Assembly: GCA_017999195.1 (NCBI GenBank) | Contig: JAGOBP010000033.1 | Location: 1 to 14,497, forward strand | Source of the DNA: Thermoflexales bacterium | Lineage (GTDB): Bacteria; Chloroflexota; Anaerolineae; Fen-1058 | Length of the DNA: 14,497 nucleotides | Direction of reading: 5' to 3' | Shown here: positions 12,141 through 14,497 of the stretch, in pieces | How positions within the stretch are numbered: position 1 is the stretch's first letter | Layout: each line of letters starts with the position of its first letter | Notes under the pieces: model-generated | The model's database searches: none | Told to the model about the DNA's origin: nothing | Seen by the model: only the letters and a program-made list of their open reading frames with translations | Translations under genes and position numbers: made by a program

Positions 12141-13196
12141 ATGACGCTGCCCATTATTCATTCCGACACGTATAACTTGCATGCCCCCACGTTTGAGATT
12201 GCCCCCGGCGGCCTGATCACGCAGTATTTTGAATCGCCGCAACGGGCCGAGATTATCCTGAACGCTCTGCGCGCCACCGACTGGACCAATGTGCGCGCAC
12301 CCGACGAAGGCCGCCACGACAGCCTGCCGTTGATCGTCCACGATGCTGACTATGTGGGCTTCATCCGCGATGGCTATCGCGAGTGGCTGGCGTCGAAGCC
12401 GCCCGTGCCGGAGGGCCATCCGCCCACGTATTATCCGGGCACGGTGCCGCCGCCGCGCTGGCGCCGCCGCGCCGCGCATCCCAAAAACGCCGTTGAAGCG
12501 TATGGTTACTATACATTCGATCTCACTTCGCCCTTGATCGAGGGCACGTATGAAGCGGCGCTGGGTTCAGCGCGCTGCGCAATGACGGCGGCCAACCTGG
12601 TGTTATATGGGCAACCGGCGGCCTATGCACTGTGCCGCCCGCCCGGCCATCACGCGGGCCGCGATTTCAGCGGCGGCTACTGTTACTTCAACAATACGGC
12701 CATCGCCGCAAAAATCCTCAGCATGCGCGGGCCGGTGGCGGTGCTGGACATCGACTATCATCACGGCAACGGCACGCAGGACATCTTCTACACCGACGAT
12801 CGCGTGTTGACCGTCTCCATTCACGCCGATCCGGGTTACGATTACCCTTATTTTGTAGGCTATGCGGATGAATTAGGCGAAGGCGAAGGCGAAGGCAATA
12901 ATCTTAACATGCCGCTGCCATTACACACGACGGGCGAGTGGTACAGGCAAGCGCTTGATCTGGTGCTCGATCGGATCCACCTGTTCCGACCGTGGGCGTT
13001 GGTCGTGGCGGTCGGCTTTGATACGTTCGGCGGGGATCCCATCAGCAAGTTTGCGCTGACCACCGACGATTATCCCGTCATCGCGCAGCGCATCAAGAAA
13101 CTCAACGTGCCGACCGTTCTGGTGCAAGAGGGCGGCTATAACACCGAGGCGCTGGGCTGGAATGCGGCGGCTTTTCTTAAGCCTTTTGCCGAGTAG
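12141..13196 (+). CDS. Acetylpolyamine amidohydrolase / class II histone-deacetylase family enzyme
   Basis: A zinc amidohydrolase that probably removes acetyl groups from acetylated polyamines in the cytoplasm. The ATG at 12141 follows AAAGGGGA at good spacing and gives 351 aa; an earlier ATG at 12117 lacks this. Catalytic residues: the His pair H170/H171 in PPGHHA, zinc ligands D205 and H207 in DIDYHHGNG, D294 in GFDTFGGDP, and Tyr333 in QEGGYN. HADPGYDYPYFVGYADELGEGEGEGNN and DPISKFALTTDDY match the acetylpolyamine amidohydrolase branch better than acetoin-utilisation AcuC. Repeated GGCGAA codons encode the Gly-Glu stretch, which is normal for the family. It is divergent from tilS and convergent with folD. 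Family is certain; polyamine substrate is inferred. Confidence 0.9.
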   Translation: MTLPIIHSDTYNLHAPTFEIAPGGLITQYFESPQRAEIILNALRATDWTNVRAPDEGRHDSLPLIVHDADYVGFIRDGYREWLASKPPVPEGHPPTYYPGTVPPPRWRRRAAHPKNAVEAYGYYTFDLTSPLIEGTYEAALGSARCAMTAANLVLYGQPAAYALCRPPGHHAGRDFSGGYCYFNNTAIAAKILSMRGPVAVLDIDYHHGNGTQDIFYTDDRVLTVSIHADPGYDYPYFVGYADELGEGEGEGNNLNMPLPLHTTGEWYRQALDLVLDRIHLFRPWALVVAVGFDTFGGDPISKFALTTDDYPVIAQRIKKLNVPTVLVQEGGYNTEALGWNAAAFLKPFAE

Positions 13197-13198
13197 TG

Positions 13199-13275
13199 AG
13201 ACGGAGAGAATGAGAGACGGAGAGACAGCGGGAAAAATCCCGTCATCTCTCCGTCTCGCTGTCTTTCTACCTCGC
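13199..13275. repeat. Two-armed inverted array of 8-nt units after the deacetylase gene
   Basis: The left arm reads AGACGGAG, AGAATGAG, AGACGGAG, AGACAGCG (13199-13230). The right arm reads CATCTCTC, CGTCTCGC, TGTCTTTC, TACCTCGC (13244-13275). GAGACGGAGAGA (13214-13225) pairs perfectly with 13246-13257. Inside is a hairpin CGGGA, four A, TCCCG (13229-13242). It starts 3 nt after the stop codon and may end transcription, though no long U-run follows. Confidence 0.85.
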
Positions 13276-13305
13276 AGGTGATGCTACTTTAACCACCTTA
13301 CACAA

Positions 13306-13390
13306 GCGTCCTGAGCGAAGCCGCAAGGGCGTCCTTCGACTTCACTTTGTTCCGCTCAGGATGCGCCCTTGCGGCAGAGTCGAAGGATGC
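13306..13390. repeat. Nested palindromic element between the deacetylase gene and folD
   Basis: A perfect 11-bp inverted pair CCGCAAGGGCG (13321-13331) and CGCCCTTGCGG (13364-13374) encloses CCTTCGAC and GCTCAGGATGC motifs. Outer copies of the same motifs (GCGTCCTGAGCGAAG and GTCGAAGGATGC) flank it, so one copy seems nested in another. The motifs match those of the element inside the hydrolase gene at 979-1035. Confidence 0.75.
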
Positions 13391-13408
13391 AACTCTGCGT
13401 GATGCGTA

Positions 13409-14320
13409 TTACTTCGCGGAGCGCTGCGCGGCCAGCAGCGTGTTCTTCATCAGCATCGCGATGGTCATGGGGCCGACGCCGCCGGGTACGGGCGTAATGG
13501 CCGACGCCACTTCCTTCACCGCCTCAAAGTCCACATCGCCCACCAACCGATTGCGCGGCTTGCCCGTCTTCTCGCTGATGGCCTGCGTCCCATCGGGGTT
13601 GAGCACGGGCACGCTGTTGACACCCACATCGATCACGGTCGCGCCGGGCTTGATCCAATCACCCTTAACGAACTTCGCCTTCCCGATCGCGGCCACCAGA
13701 ATATCGGCCTGGCGGATAACGCCCGCAATATCCTTGGTGCGCGAATGGCATACGGTCACCGTCGCATTGCGGCCCAACAGCAAGAGCGAGACGGGCAGCC
13801 CCACGATGTTGCTACGGCCCAACACCACGGCATTCGCGCCCTCGATCTTCACGTTGATCCGATCGAGCAGTTCGATCACCCCGGCGGGCGTGCACGGTGC
13901 AAACGACGGCTCGCGATTCTTCATGCCCAACTTGCCGATATTGACAGGATGGAAGCCATCGACATCTTTGGTGATGGGCACGGCATTGAGAATAATTTCC
14001 TCGTTGATCTGACCCGGCATGGGCAGCTGTACCAGAATGCCGTGAACTTTTGGATCAGCGGCGAGTTGCTGCACCACGGCCAACACTTCGGCCTGCGTGG
14101 CGGTGGCGGGCAGTTCGTTCGGGAACGACTCGATGCCGTCTTCGGCGCACGCTTGCCGCTTGGCCTTGACGTACGAGCGCGAATCTTCGCGGTCGCCGAC
14201 GAGCACTGTGGCCAGGCCGGGCGCGTAGCCATGCTGGGCCTTGAACTCAGCCGCCGCCACGCGCACTTCTTCGTGGATGGCTGCCGCTACCGCTTTACCG
14301 TCGATCAATTGGGCTGTCAT
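13409..14320 (-). CDS. folD: Bifunctional methylenetetrahydrofolate dehydrogenase/cyclohydrolase
   Basis: Interconverts 5,10-methylene-, methenyl- and 10-formyl-tetrahydrofolate with NADP, feeding purine and formyl-Met-tRNA synthesis. The ATG at 14320 (303 aa) is preferred because AGGAG stands 8 nt before it; the ATG three codons upstream has only 2 nt. Catalytic residues fall at E. coli positions: Y50 and K54 in SYVKAK, Q98 in VQLPMP, D121 in DVDGFHP. The dinucleotide site GRSNIVGLPVSLLLL and the end motif TPVPGGVGPMTIAMLMKNTL are present. It has its own upstream region with a single-arm repeat array, and the promoter there is weak (TATAGA at 14387-14392). It converges on the deacetylase gene across two palindromic elements. 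Confidence 0.95.
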   Translation of the reverse strand: MTAQLIDGKAVAAAIHEEVRVAAAEFKAQHGYAPGLATVLVGDREDSRSYVKAKRQACAEDGIESFPNELPATATQAEVLAVVQQLAADPKVHGILVQLPMPGQINEEIILNAVPITKDVDGFHPVNIGKLGMKNREPSFAPCTPAGVIELLDRINVKIEGANAVVLGRSNIVGLPVSLLLLGRNATVTVCHSRTKDIAGVIRQADILVAAIGKAKFVKGDWIKPGATVIDVGVNSVPVLNPDGTQAISEKTGKPRNRLVGDVDFEAVKEVASAITPVPGGVGPMTIAMLMKNTLLAAQRSAK

Positions 14321-14347
14321 TTGCATATCTCCTGAGGATGGAAGTGG

Positions 14348-14382
14348 GATGTTGGGAATTGGAAGTTAGATGTTGGATAAGC
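14348..14382. repeat. Single-arm array of 7-nt units upstream of folD
   Basis: Five units in one register: GATGTTG, GGAATTG, GAAGTTA, GATGTTG, GATAAGC. It sits between the folD ribosome site and its probable promoter, so it would be in the 5' leader (as antisense strand). It shares its GGAAGTT theme with the array inside tilS. Confidence 0.65.
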
Positions 14383-14468
14383 ACCGTCTATAGTTTAGCA
14401 CGACCGGCCCGATCAGGCAGTGGCGAATGTCACGGGCTTGATTGTCCGTTCATCCATTCCGGGCGTGA

Positions 14469-14497
14469 TGGACAAATGATTTTGCTTCGTCTATAAT
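14469..14497 (+). promoter_or_regulatory. Sigma-70-type promoter at the right edge, reading out of the window
   Basis: TGGACA (14469-14474, 5 of 6), exactly 17 nt, then perfect TATAAT in the last six bases. A gene on the plus strand should begin just beyond the edge. No coding region is seen between folD and this point. Confidence 0.7.

Overview
The window looks like a bacterial chromosome segment of moderately high GC with tightly packed genes. I see no phage, plasmid, IS, CRISPR, tRNA or rRNA. The gene mix, the single-lipoprotein ABC systems and above all the style of the intergenic DNA (short-period degenerate repeats, in-frame palindromic elements, leaderless-looking promoters) suggest Chloroflexota, perhaps Anaerolineae. 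That assignment is inference, because no rRNA or marker alignment is available here.

Layout, left to right. (1) tupC, the ATPase of a tungstate importer, is cut by the left edge (+). A convergent alpha/beta-hydrolase follows (-). (2) Then come degV (FakB-like fatty-acid binding), a RidA-family protein with a basic histone-H1-like tail, an orphan OmpR-type response regulator, a CoA-type NUDIX hydrolase and an overlapping small membrane protein, all +. (3) A minus-strand oxyanion-import block reads tupA (lipoprotein), tupB (permease), a hairpin-rich leader, then a second ModB-like permease. It diverges from glgC (+). (4) A strong bidirectional terminator separates glgC from a minus-strand cluster tilS, EamA transporter, ModE-type DNA-binding protein. 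(5) A divergent acetylpolyamine-amidohydrolase-type deacetylase (+) follows, then convergent folD (-). A good promoter at the last bases points out of the window.

How the parts fit. TupC, TupA and TupB make a full tungstate importer, although tupC lies about 5 kb from tupAB on the other strand. A ModB-like permease without its own ModA or ModC sits behind tupAB. A ModE DNA-binding domain without its oxyanion-sensing domain is encoded nearby, so this may be a scattered molybdate/tungstate regulon.

The most unusual signal is in the non-coding DNA. Six gaps hold two-armed arrays of 7- to 10-nt degenerate units. Unit length is nearly constant within each array, and the arms are reverse complements of each other. 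The unit sequence differs at every locus while the architecture is shared. Related single-arm arrays lie next to tilS and folD and inside tilS, and a different palindromic element is inserted in frame in the hydrolase gene. One array appears to supply the -35 box of the tilS promoter.
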